Shown: positions 15,366 through 24,528, numbered from the stretch's first letter. The stretch is DNA of 64,000 nucleotides from Allobosea lupini (GCF_900109525.1 NZ_FOAN01000001.1:1-64000), one strand, 5' to 3'. Numbers and translations: made by a program. The notes: a model not told the origin generated them from the sequence alone.

Positions 15366-15390
15366 CCCCGCTGATCAGATGTCAGCGGGG
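15366..15390. terminator. Hairpin between converging urtE and the PcaC-like gene
   Basis: Nine-base arms CCCCGCTGA and TCAGCGGGG enclose a 7-nt loop. It lies between two convergent genes and could end transcription from both sides. There is no T tract, so it is not a classical intrinsic terminator. Confidence 0.5.
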
Positions 15391-15406
15391 CCGGTGCAGC
15401 CTCAGC

Positions 15407-15811
15407 TCAAGCGGAGAGGTCGCGCGCGGCGAAGACCTCCTTCGCCGCGAACAGCCCGTTCAGCGCCGCCGGGAAGCCGGCATAGACTGCCATCTGGATC
15501 ATGACCTCGGTGATCTCCTGGCGCGACAGTCCGACGTTCAGCCCGGCCTCGATATGGACCTTGAGCTGCGGCTGGGCGTTGCCCATCGCGGTCAGCGCCG
15601 CGATCGTCGCGATCTCGCGGGAACGCAGGTCGAGCCCCGGCCGCGAATAGATGTCTCCGAACGAGAACTCGAACACGTAGTTTGCGAAATCTGGGGCGAT
15701 GTCGGCGAGCGCCGCGATCACCCTGTGGCCAGCCTCGCCATCGATCTCAGCGAGAGCCCGCCTGCCGCGCTCCAGCCTGCTGGTTTCGGCGTGTGCGTTG
15801 ATGTGCGTCAT
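15407..15811 (-). CDS. Carboxymuconolactone decarboxylase (PcaC-like) protein
   Basis: The 134-residue protein contains GLDLRSREIATIAALTAMGN and QMAVYAGFPAALNGLFAAKE, the core of the carboxymuconolactone decarboxylase family. It lacks the CxxC of AhpD-type peroxidase members, so it is closer to PcaC. No other protocatechuate-pathway gene is nearby, and the substrate is therefore open. The ATG at 15811 fits the family start. The upstream MerR gene overlaps this start by about 65 bp, so the two are one transcription unit and MerR is the likely regulator. Confidence 0.8.
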   Translation of the reverse strand: MTHINAHAETSRLERGRRALAEIDGEAGHRVIAALADIAPDFANYVFEFSFGDIYSRPGLDLRSREIATIAALTAMGNAQPQLKVHIEAGLNVGLSRQEITEVMIQMAVYAGFPAALNGLFAAKEVFAARDLSA

Positions 15812-16175
15812 GGTCTTCGATCCTCTTCTCGATGTCGGCATAGCCGGCGATCTTGGTGTCGAGGACGAGAAGGCAGGCTTCGAGTTCGGCGACGCGAGCG
15901 CGAACCTGCTCGCGGTGCCGTTCCAGCAGACTACGACGATCGGCTTCCGTACCGGAACCAGCTTCGCGTAGCGCCGCATAGCGCAACATCTCGCGGATCG
16001 GCATGCCGGTGGTCTTGAGCCGGCCGAGGAAATCGATCCAGGTCAGGATCGAGGCGTCGTAGTCGCGCTGGCGTGACCGGTCCCTGTCGGCATAGGGCAA
16101 CAGCCCGATCCGCTCGTAATAGCGGATCGTATGGGCCGACAGTCCCGAGCGCCTGGCGAGTTCACCGATCTTCAT
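15747..16175 (-). CDS. MerR-family transcriptional regulator
   Basis: The 142-residue protein opens with the classic MerR DNA-binding start MKIGELARRSGLSAHTIRYY followed by ERIGLLPYADR. A dimerisation coiled coil comes next (LLERHREQVRARVAELEACL). There is no C-terminal metal-binding Cys motif, so an organic or oxidative signal is more likely than a metal. It overlaps the PcaC-like gene at its 3' end. Its promoter should lie in the 100 bp up to the Lrp-type gene. Confidence 0.88.
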   Translation of the reverse strand: MKIGELARRSGLSAHTIRYYERIGLLPYADRDRSRQRDYDASILTWIDFLGRLKTTGMPIREMLRYAALREAGSGTEADRRSLLERHREQVRARVAELEACLLVLDTKIAGYADIEKRIEDHDAHQRTRRNQQAGARQAGSR

Positions 16176-16274
16176 GGCCGCCTTCTCATCACGACGCCGG
16201 GGAAGCTACGAGTTCGAGCGCACTCCAAGTCAATGCGCTCGGCGAAAGTATTTTCGGGGCGCCGTGCGCCCGTC

Positions 16275-16739
16275 TCAGAACTCCAGCGGCGCGTTGTCGA
16301 TGACCTCCTTCATCACGAAGAAGGTGCGGGTCTGGCGCACGCCGGGCAGCGCCAGCAGCGTCTTCGCGTGCAGCTTGTTGAAGTCGGCGAGGTCCCGCAC
16401 GCGGATCTTGAGGAAATAGTCGAAATCGCCGGCGACGATGTGGCAGTCGAGCACGGCCGGCAGTGCCTTTACCGCCTGCTCGAACAGGCCGAAGCTTTCC
16501 GGGGTCGAGCGGTCGAGCACCACGCCGACGATGGCGAGCGTGCCCTTCTCGACCTTGTGCGGATCGATCTGTGCGCGCACGCCGGTGACGTAGCCCTCGG
16601 CGAACAGGCGCTGGATGCGGCGATGGCAGGTGGCGGCGCTGGTGTTCACCCGCTTGGCGATCTCGGCATTGCCCATGCGCCCGTCGGCCTGCAGCAGACG
16701 CAGGATTCTGAGGTCGATTTTATCGAGTTCAGCCTCCAT
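16275..16739 (-). CDS. acdR: AcdR, Lrp/AsnC-type regulator of ACC deaminase
   Basis: The 154-residue protein has an N-terminal AsnC-type helix-turn-helix (LRLLQADGRMGNAEIAKRVN) and a C-terminal ligand-binding RAM domain ending KEVIDNAPLEF. It is transcribed divergently from acdS, the arrangement in which AcdR (also called AcdB or LrpL) controls ACC deaminase in proteobacteria. The symbol rests on this context. Generic Lrp paralogues have the same architecture. Confidence 0.82.
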   Translation of the reverse strand: MEAELDKIDLRILRLLQADGRMGNAEIAKRVNTSAATCHRRIQRLFAEGYVTGVRAQIDPHKVEKGTLAIVGVVLDRSTPESFGLFEQAVKALPAVLDCHIVAGDFDYFLKIRVRDLADFNKLHAKTLLALPGVRQTRTFFVMKEVIDNAPLEF

Positions 16740-16894
16740 GAACGATTCTTCCGCCTTAGCCGCTCGTCTTGTCGCCAGAAGTATCAGATTGAGAATTTTG
16801 CGAAAGCAGAGAGAAAATCAAAAGCCAAGTTCGGGAGCACCTTTCAGGAGCGTTTTGCTAGCGTTTGCGGGTCATTCCACGAGGGGAACCCGCC
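16740..16894. promoter_or_regulatory. acdR-acdS divergent control region
   Basis: This 155-bp region contains an AT-rich core at about 16785-16830 (GAGAATTTTGCG, GAGAAAATCAAAAG), in contrast to the GC-rich flanks. Lrp-type regulators prefer such A/T-rich sites, so the AcdR site and both promoters probably lie here. I could not fix exact -35/-10 boxes. GAGGGG precedes the acdS start. Confidence 0.45.
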
Positions 16895-17905
16895 ATGCTC
16901 GCCAAGTTCGAACGCTACCCGCTGACCTTCGGGCCGTCGCCGATCGAGAAGCTGCCGCGCCTCTCGGCCCATCTCGGCGGCGGGGTCGCGCTCTACGCCA
17001 AGCGCGAGGACTGCAATTCCGGCCTCGCCTTCGGCGGCAACAAACTGCGCAAGCTCGAATACATCGTCCCGGACGCGATCGCGTCGGGTGCTGACACGCT
17101 GGTCTCGATCGGTGGCGTGCAGTCGAACCACACCCGCATGGTCGCCGCGACCGCCGCCAAGATCGGCATGAAGTGCCGCCTGGTGCAGGAGAGCTGGGTG
17201 CCGCATGAGGACGCGGTCTACGACCGGGTCGGCAACATCCTGCTGTCGCGGGTGATGGGCGCCCATGTCGAGCTGGTCGACGAGGGCTTCGACATCGGCA
17301 TCCGGGCCAGCTGGGAAAAGGCGCTGGAGGATGTAAAGGCTAAGGGCGGCAAGCCCTATGCGATCCCGGCCGGCGCGTCCGTGCACAAGTTCGGCGGGCT
17401 CGGCTATGTCGGCTTCGCCGAGGAGGTGAGGGCGCAGGAGGAGGAACTCGGCTTCAAGTTCGACTATATCGTCGTCTGCACGGTCACCGGCTCGACCCAT
17501 GCCGGCATGGTCGTCGGCTTCGCCAAGGACGGACGCCAGCGCAACGTCATCGGCATCGACGCCTCGTTCACGCCGGCGCAGACCAGGGCGCAGGTGCTCG
17601 ACATCGCGCAGAAGACCTCCGAGCTCGTCGGCGGCAAGCAGATCACGGCGGACGATATCGTGCTGAACGAGGACTACGCCTATCCGGTCTATGGCGTGCC
17701 CTCGAAGGAGACGATCGAGGCGATCCGCCTGTCGGCCCGGCTCGAAGCCATGATGACCGACCCCGTCTATGAGGGGAAATCGATGCAGGGCATGATCGAC
17801 CTGGTGAAGAAGGGCTTCTTCCCGGCGGGATCGAAGGTGCTCTACGCCCATCTCGGCGGCGTGCCGGCGATCAACGGCTACAGCTACACCTTCCGCAACG
17901 GTTGA
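16895..17905 (+). CDS. acdS: 1-aminocyclopropane-1-carboxylate deaminase
   Basis: The 336-residue PLP enzyme cleaves ACC, the plant ethylene precursor, to 2-oxobutyrate and ammonia. Key residues are all present: the PLP lysine in [10 protein letters not shown] (Lys50), the catalytic Ser in [11 protein letters not shown] (Ser77), Tyr292-Glu293 in DPVYEGKS and Leu320 in YAHLGGVPA. Glu and Leu at the last two sites separate true ACC deaminases from D-cysteine desulfhydrase, which has other residues there. Length matches the family (about 337). The ATG follows GAGGGGAACC. AcdR is divergent, and a small gene follows with little or no gap. Confidence 0.96.
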   Translation: MLAKFERYPLTFGPSPIEKLPRLSAHLGGGVALYAKREDCNSGLAFGGNKLRKLEYIVPDAIASGADTLVSIGGVQSNHTRMVAATAAKIGMKCRLVQESWVPHEDAVYDRVGNILLSRVMGAHVELVDEGFDIGIRASWEKALEDVKAKGGKPYAIPAGASVHKFGGLGYVGFAEEVRAQEEELGFKFDYIVVCTVTGSTHAGMVVGFAKDGRQRNVIGIDASFTPAQTRAQVLDIAQKTSELVGGKQITADDIVLNEDYAYPVYGVPSKETIEAIRLSARLEAMMTDPVYEGKSMQGMIDLVKKGFFPAGSKVLYAHLGGVPAINGYSYTFRNG

Positions 17906-17910
17906 GCGTC

Positions 17911-18201
17911 ATGGAGGCGCTCGTCCTCTGTGAGATCGCGGCTGGGCGCGACGATCTGCGCGATGCCCTGCTCGCGCGGGTCGGCCGACTCGGCCTCAAC
18001 GGGCGGGCGAAGCTCAGCTTCGTCGCCCGCGACCGGAACGCGCCTGGCAACACGCTGGTCGCGGTCGGCTTCCCAGACGCGGCCAGCGCCGAACGCTTCG
18101 CTGCCGAGGCAGTCGGCGACGGGCTTGCTCGGGCCGAGGTGAGGCTGCTCACAGTCGAGCCCACCTGGCAGGCCGAGCCGCTGCCGCTGATGTTCCCCTG
18201 A
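17911..18201 (+). CDS. Hypothetical protein following acdS
   Basis: The 96-residue product (MEALVLCEIAAGRDDLRDAL start) contains AVGFPDAASAERFAAEAV and alternating beta/alpha segments that suggest a small dimeric alpha-beta-barrel fold, as in antibiotic-monooxygenase-like proteins. That is only a fold impression. It begins 5 bp after the acdS stop, so it is probably co-transcribed. A TTG at 17902 is an alternative start. Confidence 0.55.
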   Translation: MEALVLCEIAAGRDDLRDALLARVGRLGLNGRAKLSFVARDRNAPGNTLVAVGFPDAASAERFAAEAVGDGLARAEVRLLTVEPTWQAEPLPLMFP

Positions 18202-18238
18202 TATGGCTGCGTCGCCAGCGCCGGTCGGCTGAACTCTT

Positions 18239-18389
18239 CCCTTCCCCCTTGTGGGGAAGGGATAGGGATGGAGGTGGTGCCGCTTGGCGAGCGTCGGCAG
18301 GACTGGCAGCAGCGGGAGTGCTGTCTGGTTCGGCCGATCACTCCGGCTTTGCGACCCCCACCCCTTCCCCTCCCCACAAGGGGGAGGGG
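18239..18389. repeat. Pair of inverted hairpins in the acdS-kef gap
   Basis: The first hairpin (18239-18261) has arms CCCTTCCCC/GGGGAAGGG around the loop CTTGT. The second (18367-18389) has arms CCCCTCCCC/GGGGAGGGG around ACAAG. The two are near-perfect inverted copies about 105 bp apart, and the loops are reverse complements. This is the same two-hairpin plan seen in the 91-bp repeats of this window. The 212-bp intergenic region holds no gene I can support. Confidence 0.75.
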
Positions 18390-18413
18390 TTCTCCGGTGT
18401 GTGTTTCGTGCCG

Positions 18414-20228
18414 CTACGGTCTGGCGCCGGCTGCGTCCGGCAGATCGCCGATGACCGTGCCCGCCGCCTTCGGCTTGGTCAGCGGCGCGGGTGTCGGCTG
18501 GTTGCCGTAATGGATCAGGTCTTGGCCGGCATGGATGTCGCTGGCGACCTGGAGGTCGAGGCGCTCGGCGTCGCGGCGGCGGACATCCTCGACGATCTCC
18601 GCGGCTTCCTCCTCCGGCACGCCGAGTGCCCGCAGGACCTCGCCGCCGAAGACCATCGCGGATTCGAAGGTCTCGCGGATCTGGTAGTCGACGCCGGCGC
18701 GGATCAGGTCCATCGCATGGCCGCGGTCGAAGGCGCGCACGAACAGCTTCGCATGCGGGAACTCGGCCTGCGCCACCCGTACGATCGCATTGGCCGTCTC
18801 GCGCTTCTCGACGCAGACCAGGATCGCCTCGGCCTGATGGGCGCCCGAGGCGTGGAGGATGTCGGCGCGGGTGCCGTCGCCATAGTAGACCTTGAAGCCG
18901 AAGGTCGCGGCGGCCTGGATCATCTCCACGTCGGTCTCGATCAGCGAGATGCTGCAGCCGCGGGCGAGCAGGGTCTGGCTCGCGACCTGACCGAAACGGC
19001 CGAAGCCGACGACGAGAATGCGGCCTTTCAGAGCCTCGGCGTGCTCGACGCCATCCAGCGATTCCGGCTCGGGCGGCATGAAGCGGTCGATGGCGAGCAC
19101 GACCAGCGGTGTCAGCGCCATCGACAGGATCACGATCGCGCTGGCGATGGCGTTGATGCGTGCGTCGAAAATGCCCGCAGCCGCGGCGGCGCTATAGAGC
19201 ACGAAGGCGAATTCGCCGCCCTGCGAGAACAGCGCGACCCGGGTGATCGCATTGCGCGTGCGGGTGCGGAACAGCTTGGCGACGATGAAGATGCCGGCCG
19301 CCTTGACCAGCATGAAGGCGGCGACGCCCAGCGCCACGACCTGCCATTCCCGGGCGATCAGCTTGAGGTCGAGCGACATGCCGACTGCGAGGAAGAACAT
19401 GCCGAGCAGCAGGCCGCGGAACGGCTCGATATCGGCCTCGAGCTGGTGGCGGAAGGTCGATTCCGAGAGGAGCACGCCGGCCAGGAAGGCGCCCATCGCC
19501 ATCGACAGGCCGCCGAGCTGCATCGCCAGCGCCGAGCCGAGCACGACGAGCAGCGCCGCGCCGGTCATGACCTCGCGGGCCTGGGCATTGGCGAGCAGCC
19601 GGAACATCGGATTGAGCAGCCATTTGCCGGCGATGACGAGGCCGACGAGCGAACCGGCGCCGATCACCAGCGGCATGATCCCGCTGCTTTCGGCGGCCTT
19701 CGCGGGCGCAAGCACCGCGACGACGGCGAGCAGCGGCACGATGGCGAGGTCTTCGAGCAGCAGGATCGAGACCGCCTGCTGGCCCTGCGGTGTCGAGGCT
19801 TCGCCGCGCTCGTTCAGCATCTGCATCACGACCGCCGTCGAAGAGAGCACGAAGCCCATGCCGGCGATGAAGGCCGCGGCGGGAGGCAGGCCGGCGAGGA
19901 TGCCGACGCCGGTCAGCAGCGCGCCGCACAGCCCGACCTGGGCGACGCCGAGGCCGAAGATCTCGCCGCGCAGGTTCCAGAGCCGCGAGGGCTGCATCTC
20001 CAGCCCGATGATGAACAGGAACATGACGACGCCGAACTCGGCGACGTGGAGCACGCTCTCAGGGTTGGAGAACAGGCCGATGCCGGAGGGGCCGATGACG
20101 AGGCCTCCGGCGAAATAGCCGAGCACCGAGCCGAGCTTGAGCTTGCGGAAGATCGGCACCGCGATGACGCCTGCTCCCAGAAGCCCGACAGCCTGAACCA
20201 GATCCTGAGAGAAGCCTTCAGCCGCCAT
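18414..20228 (-). CDS. CPA2 monovalent cation/proton antiporter with TrkA-N domain
   Basis: The 604-residue protein is a Kef-type antiporter. A membrane domain of about 12 helices (GYFAGGLVIGPSGIGLF, GMGFVLSSTAVVMQML, LLLEDLAIVPLLAVVAVLAP) is followed by a cytoplasmic RCK/TrkA-N domain with the nucleotide-binding GFGRFGQVASQTL. Such proteins exchange K+ or Na+ for H+ and respond to nucleotide or thiol signals. No KefF/KefG-type partner gene is adjacent. It is divergent from gnd, with 212 bp between. Confidence 0.9.
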   Translation of the reverse strand: MAAEGFSQDLVQAVGLLGAGVIAVPIFRKLKLGSVLGYFAGGLVIGPSGIGLFSNPESVLHVAEFGVVMFLFIIGLEMQPSRLWNLRGEIFGLGVAQVGLCGALLTGVGILAGLPPAAAFIAGMGFVLSSTAVVMQMLNERGEASTPQGQQAVSILLLEDLAIVPLLAVVAVLAPAKAAESSGIMPLVIGAGSLVGLVIAGKWLLNPMFRLLANAQAREVMTGAALLVVLGSALAMQLGGLSMAMGAFLAGVLLSESTFRHQLEADIEPFRGLLLGMFFLAVGMSLDLKLIAREWQVVALGVAAFMLVKAAGIFIVAKLFRTRTRNAITRVALFSQGGEFAFVLYSAAAAAGIFDARINAIASAIVILSMALTPLVVLAIDRFMPPEPESLDGVEHAEALKGRILVVGFGRFGQVASQTLLARGCSISLIETDVEMIQAAATFGFKVYYGDGTRADILHASGAHQAEAILVCVEKRETANAIVRVAQAEFPHAKLFVRAFDRGHAMDLIRAGVDYQIRETFESAMVFGGEVLRALGVPEEEAAEIVEDVRRRDAERLDLQVASDIHAGQDLIHYGNQPTPAPLTKPKAAGTVIGDLPDAAGARP

Positions 20229-20440
20229 AACGCTCCCTTTGCCTGCCTTCGCTGTGGATATCCGCGCCTTCGAAGCAGAAGGCGCCCAGGCGGTTTAGGC
20301 AAGCTTTCGTCCGGCCGCCAGAGCGCCCCGACAACACGATGCAGCTAGCGTGCCGGCCGGCCAACGCTTGCCGGCCGGCTTCCATCGGGGCATTTAGCAT
20401 CGCCAAAGCCGGCTCTCTGCCGGCAGCAGGAGCGTTCGCT

Positions 20441-21427
20441 ATGCAGCTTGGAGTGGTCGGCCTCGGCCGCATGGGGGCCAATATCGTCCGGCGGCTGCAC
20501 CGCGCCGGGCACAATTGCGTGGTCTATGACCGCGATCCGAAGCCGGGCGAGGCGCTGGCGAGAGACGGTGCCGTCAATGTCGGCGATCTCAAGGAGATGG
20601 TGGCGAAGCTCGAGGCGCCGCGAGCGATCTGGATCATGCTGCCGGCCGGCGAGATCACCGAGACGACGCTCGCCGATCTCGCGGCGATGATGAGCCCCGG
20701 CGACACGCTGATCGATGGCGGCAACGCCTTCTGGAAGGACGATGTCCGGCGCGGACGCGAGCTCGAGGCCAAGGGGCTGCACTATCTCGACATCGGCACC
20801 TCCGGCGGCGTGCACGGGCTCGATCGCGGCTATTGCCTGATGATCGGTGGCGACAAGGCGACCTTCGACCGGCTCGAGCCGATCTTCCAGGCGCTGGCGC
20901 CGGGCAAGGGCGGGATCGAGCCGACAAAGCATCGCGAGGGGCGCAATCCGACGGCCGAGCAGGGCTATCTGCATTGCGGCCCGGCCGGTGCCGGCCATTT
21001 CGTCAAGATGATCCATAACGGCATCGAATACGGGATGATGCAGGCATTCGCGGAGGGCTTCGACCTCCTGCGCAACGCCTCGGCCAAGGACGGCCTGCCG
21101 GAGGAATACGGCTTCGACTTCGACGTCGCCGAGATCGCCGAGGTCTGGCGGCGCGGCTCGGTCGTGACCTCCTGGCTGCTCGACCTGACCGCCGAGGCGC
21201 TCGCGGCCGACGAGGAGCTTGGCGCCTATTCCGGCCATGTCTCGGATTCGGGCGAGGGGCGCTGGACGGTGCAGGCGGCGATCGAGACGGCGACGCCGGC
21301 CGAGGTACTGACCTCCTCGCTCTACACCCGCTTCCGCTCGCGCAAGGACCATACCTTCGCCGAAAAGATCCTCTCCGCCATGCGCGCCGGCTTCGGTGGC
21401 CATGTCGAGCCGAAGAAGCAGGGCTGA
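20441..21427 (+). CDS. gnd: 6-phosphogluconate dehydrogenase, decarboxylating (short form)
   Basis: The 328-residue protein starts [20 protein letters not shown], the NAD(P)-binding Rossmann motif. It contains [20 protein letters not shown] and the catalytic region [17 protein letters not shown]. The short length (about 330 versus 470) marks the GndA-like group, often NAD-preferring, which converts 6-phosphogluconate to ribulose 5-phosphate and CO2. The ATG at 20441 begins the Rossmann strand; an upstream in-frame ATG adds only unconserved sequence. It is followed after 6 bp by gluconokinase, forming a gluconate-use pair. Confidence 0.92.
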   Translation: MQLGVVGLGRMGANIVRRLHRAGHNCVVYDRDPKPGEALARDGAVNVGDLKEMVAKLEAPRAIWIMLPAGEITETTLADLAAMMSPGDTLIDGGNAFWKDDVRRGRELEAKGLHYLDIGTSGGVHGLDRGYCLMIGGDKATFDRLEPIFQALAPGKGGIEPTKHREGRNPTAEQGYLHCGPAGAGHFVKMIHNGIEYGMMQAFAEGFDLLRNASAKDGLPEEYGFDFDVAEIAEVWRRGSVVTSWLLDLTAEALAADEELGAYSGHVSDSGEGRWTVQAAIETATPAEVLTSSLYTRFRSRKDHTFAEKILSAMRAGFGGHVEPKKQG

Positions 21428-21433
21428 GCGAGC

Positions 21434-21961
21434 ATGACCTTTGCCAATGGCGCCGGGACACCGGCGGTTATCGTCGTGATGGGCGTGGCGAGCTCGGGCA
21501 AGACCTCGCTCGGCGAGCGGCTGGCCGAGAGGCTCGGCTGGCCGTTCCGCGACGCGGACTCGTTTCATCCCCCGGCCAACGTCGCGAAGATGTCTTCAGG
21601 CATCCCGCTGACCGACGAGGACCGCAAGCCCTGGCTGGCGGCGATCGCGGCCTGGATCGATGAATTGCGGACGACCGGCGGCAAGGGCATCGTCACCTGC
21701 TCGGCGCTGAAGAAGGCCTATCGTGACGTGATCGTGGGAAACCGGCCCGACGTCGCGCTGGTCTATCTCAAGGGCTCGCGCGAATTGATCGGTCAGCGCA
21801 TGGCCGCCCGCCAGCACCATTTCATGCCGCCCGCGCTGCTCGACAGCCAGTTCGCGACGCTGGAGGAACCGGGTGCCGACGAGAAGCCGCTCGTCGTCGA
21901 GGTCGAGGCGAGCAGGGAGGCGATCGTCGAGCAGGTGGTTCGGGAGTTGCGGCTGGGGTGA
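21434..21961 (+). CDS. gntK: Gluconokinase
   Basis: The 175-residue kinase has a P-loop VMGVASSGKTSLG, then DADSFHPPANVAKMSSGIPL and TCSALKKAYRDV, the signature of thermoresistant-type GntK. It phosphorylates gluconate to 6-phosphogluconate, the substrate of the gene just upstream. Length is normal. A 91-bp repeat begins 12 bp after the stop. Confidence 0.95.
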   Translation: MTFANGAGTPAVIVVMGVASSGKTSLGERLAERLGWPFRDADSFHPPANVAKMSSGIPLTDEDRKPWLAAIAAWIDELRTTGGKGIVTCSALKKAYRDVIVGNRPDVALVYLKGSRELIGQRMAARQHHFMPPALLDSQFATLEEPGADEKPLVVEVEASREAIVEQVVRELRLG

Positions 21962-21972
21962 AGCGCACGATC

Positions 21973-22063
21973 GTCATGCTCGCCCTTGTGGCGAGCATCC
22001 GCGTCTTGAACACCGCGTTGTGGGAAGGAAGGCGTGGATTGTCGGGACAAGCCCGACCATGAC
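21973..22063. repeat. 91-bp two-hairpin repeat, copy 1
   Basis: The element starts GTCATGC and ends CATGAC. The first hairpin has arms ATGCTCGCC/GGCGAGCAT with loop CTTGT. The second has arms ATTGTCGGG/CCCGACCAT (one G-T pair) with loop ACAAG. It is the most diverged of three copies (others at 31433 and 43153), and all are 91 bp and intergenic. Confidence 0.88.
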
Positions 22064-22205
22064 GGTATGGCGTCGTTGTCCACCCGTTGGAACTCCGACG
22101 GGCGCGGACTGCAATTCGGCTCCTAGTTTCAACCGATTGAAAAAAGGCCGCAATCAGAGCAATGGTTAGGGGAGGCGGGGGAGCCGCCGGTTCCAAGGTA
22201 TCATC

Positions 22206-23735
22206 ATGCTCGACAAAGCCGTTCCGCCGCGCACGCTGAAGCTCAATGCCGCCGACAATGTCGCGGTCGCCGTCGATCCGATCGATGTCGGCGTCAGTGC
22301 TGCCGGGGTCACCGCGCTGCAACGCGTCCCGCGCGGCCACAAGATCGCGCTGACCCGGATCGCCAAGGACGAGCCGATCCGCAAGTTTGGCCAGATCATC
22401 GGCTTCGCCACGCTGGACATCCCGCCCGGCGAATGGGTGCACGAGCACAATACCGGCTTCCACGCCTTCGAGCGCGACTATGCCTATGCCGCCGAGGCGA
22501 AGACGGAGTTCGTGCTGCCGGTCGAGCAGCAGGCGACCTTCGAGGGCTTTCGCCGCAAGGCCGGCAATGCCGGCACGCGCAACTATGTCGGCATCCTGAC
22601 CTCGGTGAACTGCTCGGCCTCGGCTGCGCGCTTCATGGCCGAGGAGGTCAAGCGCTCGGGCCTGCTCGCCGACTATCCCAATGTCGACGGCGTCATCGCG
22701 CTGACGCACGGCACCGGCTGCGGCATCGACTACAATGGCGAGAGCTTCGAGGTGCTGAAGCGCACGACCTGGGGCTATGCCTGCAACCCGAACATGGCGG
22801 CGGTGCTGGTGGTCGGCCTCGGCTGCGAAGGCTTCCAGATCAAGCGGATGAAGGAAGCCTACGGCGTCGAGGAGAGCGATGTCTTCCGGACGCTGACGAT
22901 CCAGGAGACCGGCGGCACCAGGAAGGCCGTCGCGGCCGGTATCGAGGCGCTGAAGGTGATGCTACCGATCGCCAACCAGGCCAGGCGCGAGACCGTGCCG
23001 GCCTCCGAGCTTATGCTCGCTCTGCAGTGCGGCGGCTCGGACGGCTATTCCGGCATCACCGCCAACCCGGCGCTGGGCAAGGCGGTCGACCTCCTGGTCG
23101 AGCATGGCGGCACCGCGATCCTCTCCGAGACGCCGGAGATCTATGGCGCCGAGCACCTGCTCACCCGCCGTGCCGCGACGCGCGAAGTCGGCGAGAAGCT
23201 CGTCGGCATCATCAAGTGGTGGGAGGACTATACGGCCCGCGCCCGGATGGACATGAACAACAACCCGTCGCCCGGCAACAAGGCGGGGGGCTTGACCACC
23301 ATCCTGGAGAAGTCGCTGGGCGCCGCCGCCAAGGGCGGCACCAAGACGCTGGCCGCCGTCTACCACTATGCCGAGCCGGTCCGAAGCAAGGGCTTCGTCT
23401 ACATGGACACGCCCGGCTACGATCCGGTCTCGGCGACGGGGCAGGTCGCCGGCGGCGCCAACATCCTCGCCTTCACCACCGGCCGCGGCTCGGCCTATGG
23501 CTGCAAGCCGACGCCCTCGGTCAAGCTCGCGACCAACACGCCGATGTATCTGAAGCAGACCGACGACATGGACCTCAATTGCGGCGATGTCCTCGACGGC
23601 GTGACGCTGGAGGAGAAGGGGAAGGAGATCTTCGACTACCTGTTGAAGATCGCCTCGGGCGAGAAATCGAAGTCCGAGGAGATGGGCTATGGCGACGCCG
23701 AGTTCGTGCCCTGGCAGATCGGCGCGACGATGTGA
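22206..23735 (+). CDS. UxaA/GarD-family sugar-acid dehydratase
   Basis: The 509-residue protein has an N-terminal SAF domain (about residues 15-95, with GHKIALTRIAKDEPIRKFGQ) and a C-terminal dehydratase core with GTRNYVGILTSVNCSAS, THGTGCGID and LQCGGSDGYSGITANPALG. It belongs to the altronate/galactarate dehydratase family. Conserved Cys and His residues suggest a metal-dependent dehydration of a hexarate or hexonate. I cannot separate altronate from galactarate as the substrate. It follows gnd and gntK after a repeat, so it may add to the same sugar-acid route under its own promoter. Confidence 0.88.
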   Translation: MLDKAVPPRTLKLNAADNVAVAVDPIDVGVSAAGVTALQRVPRGHKIALTRIAKDEPIRKFGQIIGFATLDIPPGEWVHEHNTGFHAFERDYAYAAEAKTEFVLPVEQQATFEGFRRKAGNAGTRNYVGILTSVNCSASAARFMAEEVKRSGLLADYPNVDGVIALTHGTGCGIDYNGESFEVLKRTTWGYACNPNMAAVLVVGLGCEGFQIKRMKEAYGVEESDVFRTLTIQETGGTRKAVAAGIEALKVMLPIANQARRETVPASELMLALQCGGSDGYSGITANPALGKAVDLLVEHGGTAILSETPEIYGAEHLLTRRAATREVGEKLVGIIKWWEDYTARARMDMNNNPSPGNKAGGLTTILEKSLGAAAKGGTKTLAAVYHYAEPVRSKGFVYMDTPGYDPVSATGQVAGGANILAFTTGRGSAYGCKPTPSVKLATNTPMYLKQTDDMDLNCGDVLDGVTLEEKGKEIFDYLLKIASGEKSKSEEMGYGDAEFVPWQIGATM

Positions 23736-23772
23736 GGTGAGGGCGCGAGCGAGTTGCTATTACAGCCTCGCT

Positions 23773-24375
23773 CTAGCCTGACGTTCCGGGCCGGCCGGTT
23801 GGCCAGGTCGACAGCGCCTGCGCGGCGATGGCCCGTAGCATGTCGCGACTGAAGCCGGCCTTCGCCTGAACCGCCATGCCGTGAATCACCGTTAACACGA
23901 ACGCTGCGAGCACATCGGGCTTGGCCGTCTCTGGCAGGTCGCCCTCGGCCTTGGCCCGCTCGAAGCGCTCGCGAAGCAGCGCCTCGCCGGCAGCGCGCGC
24001 CTCGATCAGCATCTGCCGCACCGGCTCCGCCTCGTCCGATCCCGCCACGATGCCGTTGATGCCGAGGCATCCGGGATGGTCGGGATAACGCGTGTTGACG
24101 TCGATCGCGCCATAGATGACTCCTGCCGCGACCTCGCGTGCCGTCGGCAGTAGAAGTGCCTTCGGAAAGTGATCGAGATAGCGCTCGTAATAGCGGTTCA
24201 AGGCCAGGCCGAAGAGCGATTCCTTGTTGCCGAAAGCCGAATAGAGGCCCGGCCGCTCGACGCCCGTCGCCTGCGTCAGGTCGGCATAGGACGCGCCCTC
24301 ATAGCCCTTGCGCCAGAAGACGCAGAGCGCCGCGTCGAGTGCTTTCTCGACGTCGAACTCGCGATGGCGTCCCAT
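23773..24375 (-). CDS. TetR/AcrR-family repressor
   Basis: The 200-residue protein has an N-terminal helix-turn-helix with YADLTQATGVERPGLYSAFG followed by NKESLF, then an all-helical ligand domain. The ATG at 24375 gives the usual MGRHREFDVEKALDAAL start; in-frame sequence upstream is intergenic. It is divergent from a short-chain dehydrogenase, and the shared 153-bp region contains a dyad that is a good operator candidate. Confidence 0.9.
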   Translation of the reverse strand: MGRHREFDVEKALDAALCVFWRKGYEGASYADLTQATGVERPGLYSAFGNKESLFGLALNRYYERYLDHFPKALLLPTAREVAAGVIYGAIDVNTRYPDHPGCLGINGIVAGSDEAEPVRQMLIEARAAGEALLRERFERAKAEGDLPETAKPDVLAAFVLTVIHGMAVQAKAGFSRDMLRAIAAQALSTWPTGRPGTSG

Positions 24376-24418
24376 CAGTGCGGTCCAGCTCTTTTCATAA
24401 CGGCCATTATTAAACCAC

Positions 24419-24470
24419 TTGACATGCATTGTCCATATTTCATACCAATCATTACAGTAACAGTCGTTAC
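24419..24470 (+). promoter_or_regulatory. Promoter and dyad between TetR and SDR genes
   Basis: TTGACA at 24419-24424 could be a -35 box, with a weak -10 near 24443 (TACCAAT). The dyad GTAAC-N4-GTTAC at 24457-24470 lies just downstream, about where transcription would begin. A repressor bound there would block the SDR gene. The TetR protein is the obvious candidate. Confidence 0.5.
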
Positions 24471-24528
24471 GATAAGCAGGCAGCGCCCGCCGCTGGCCCA
24501 TGCGGCATATTCATCCGGAGAGTTTCCC

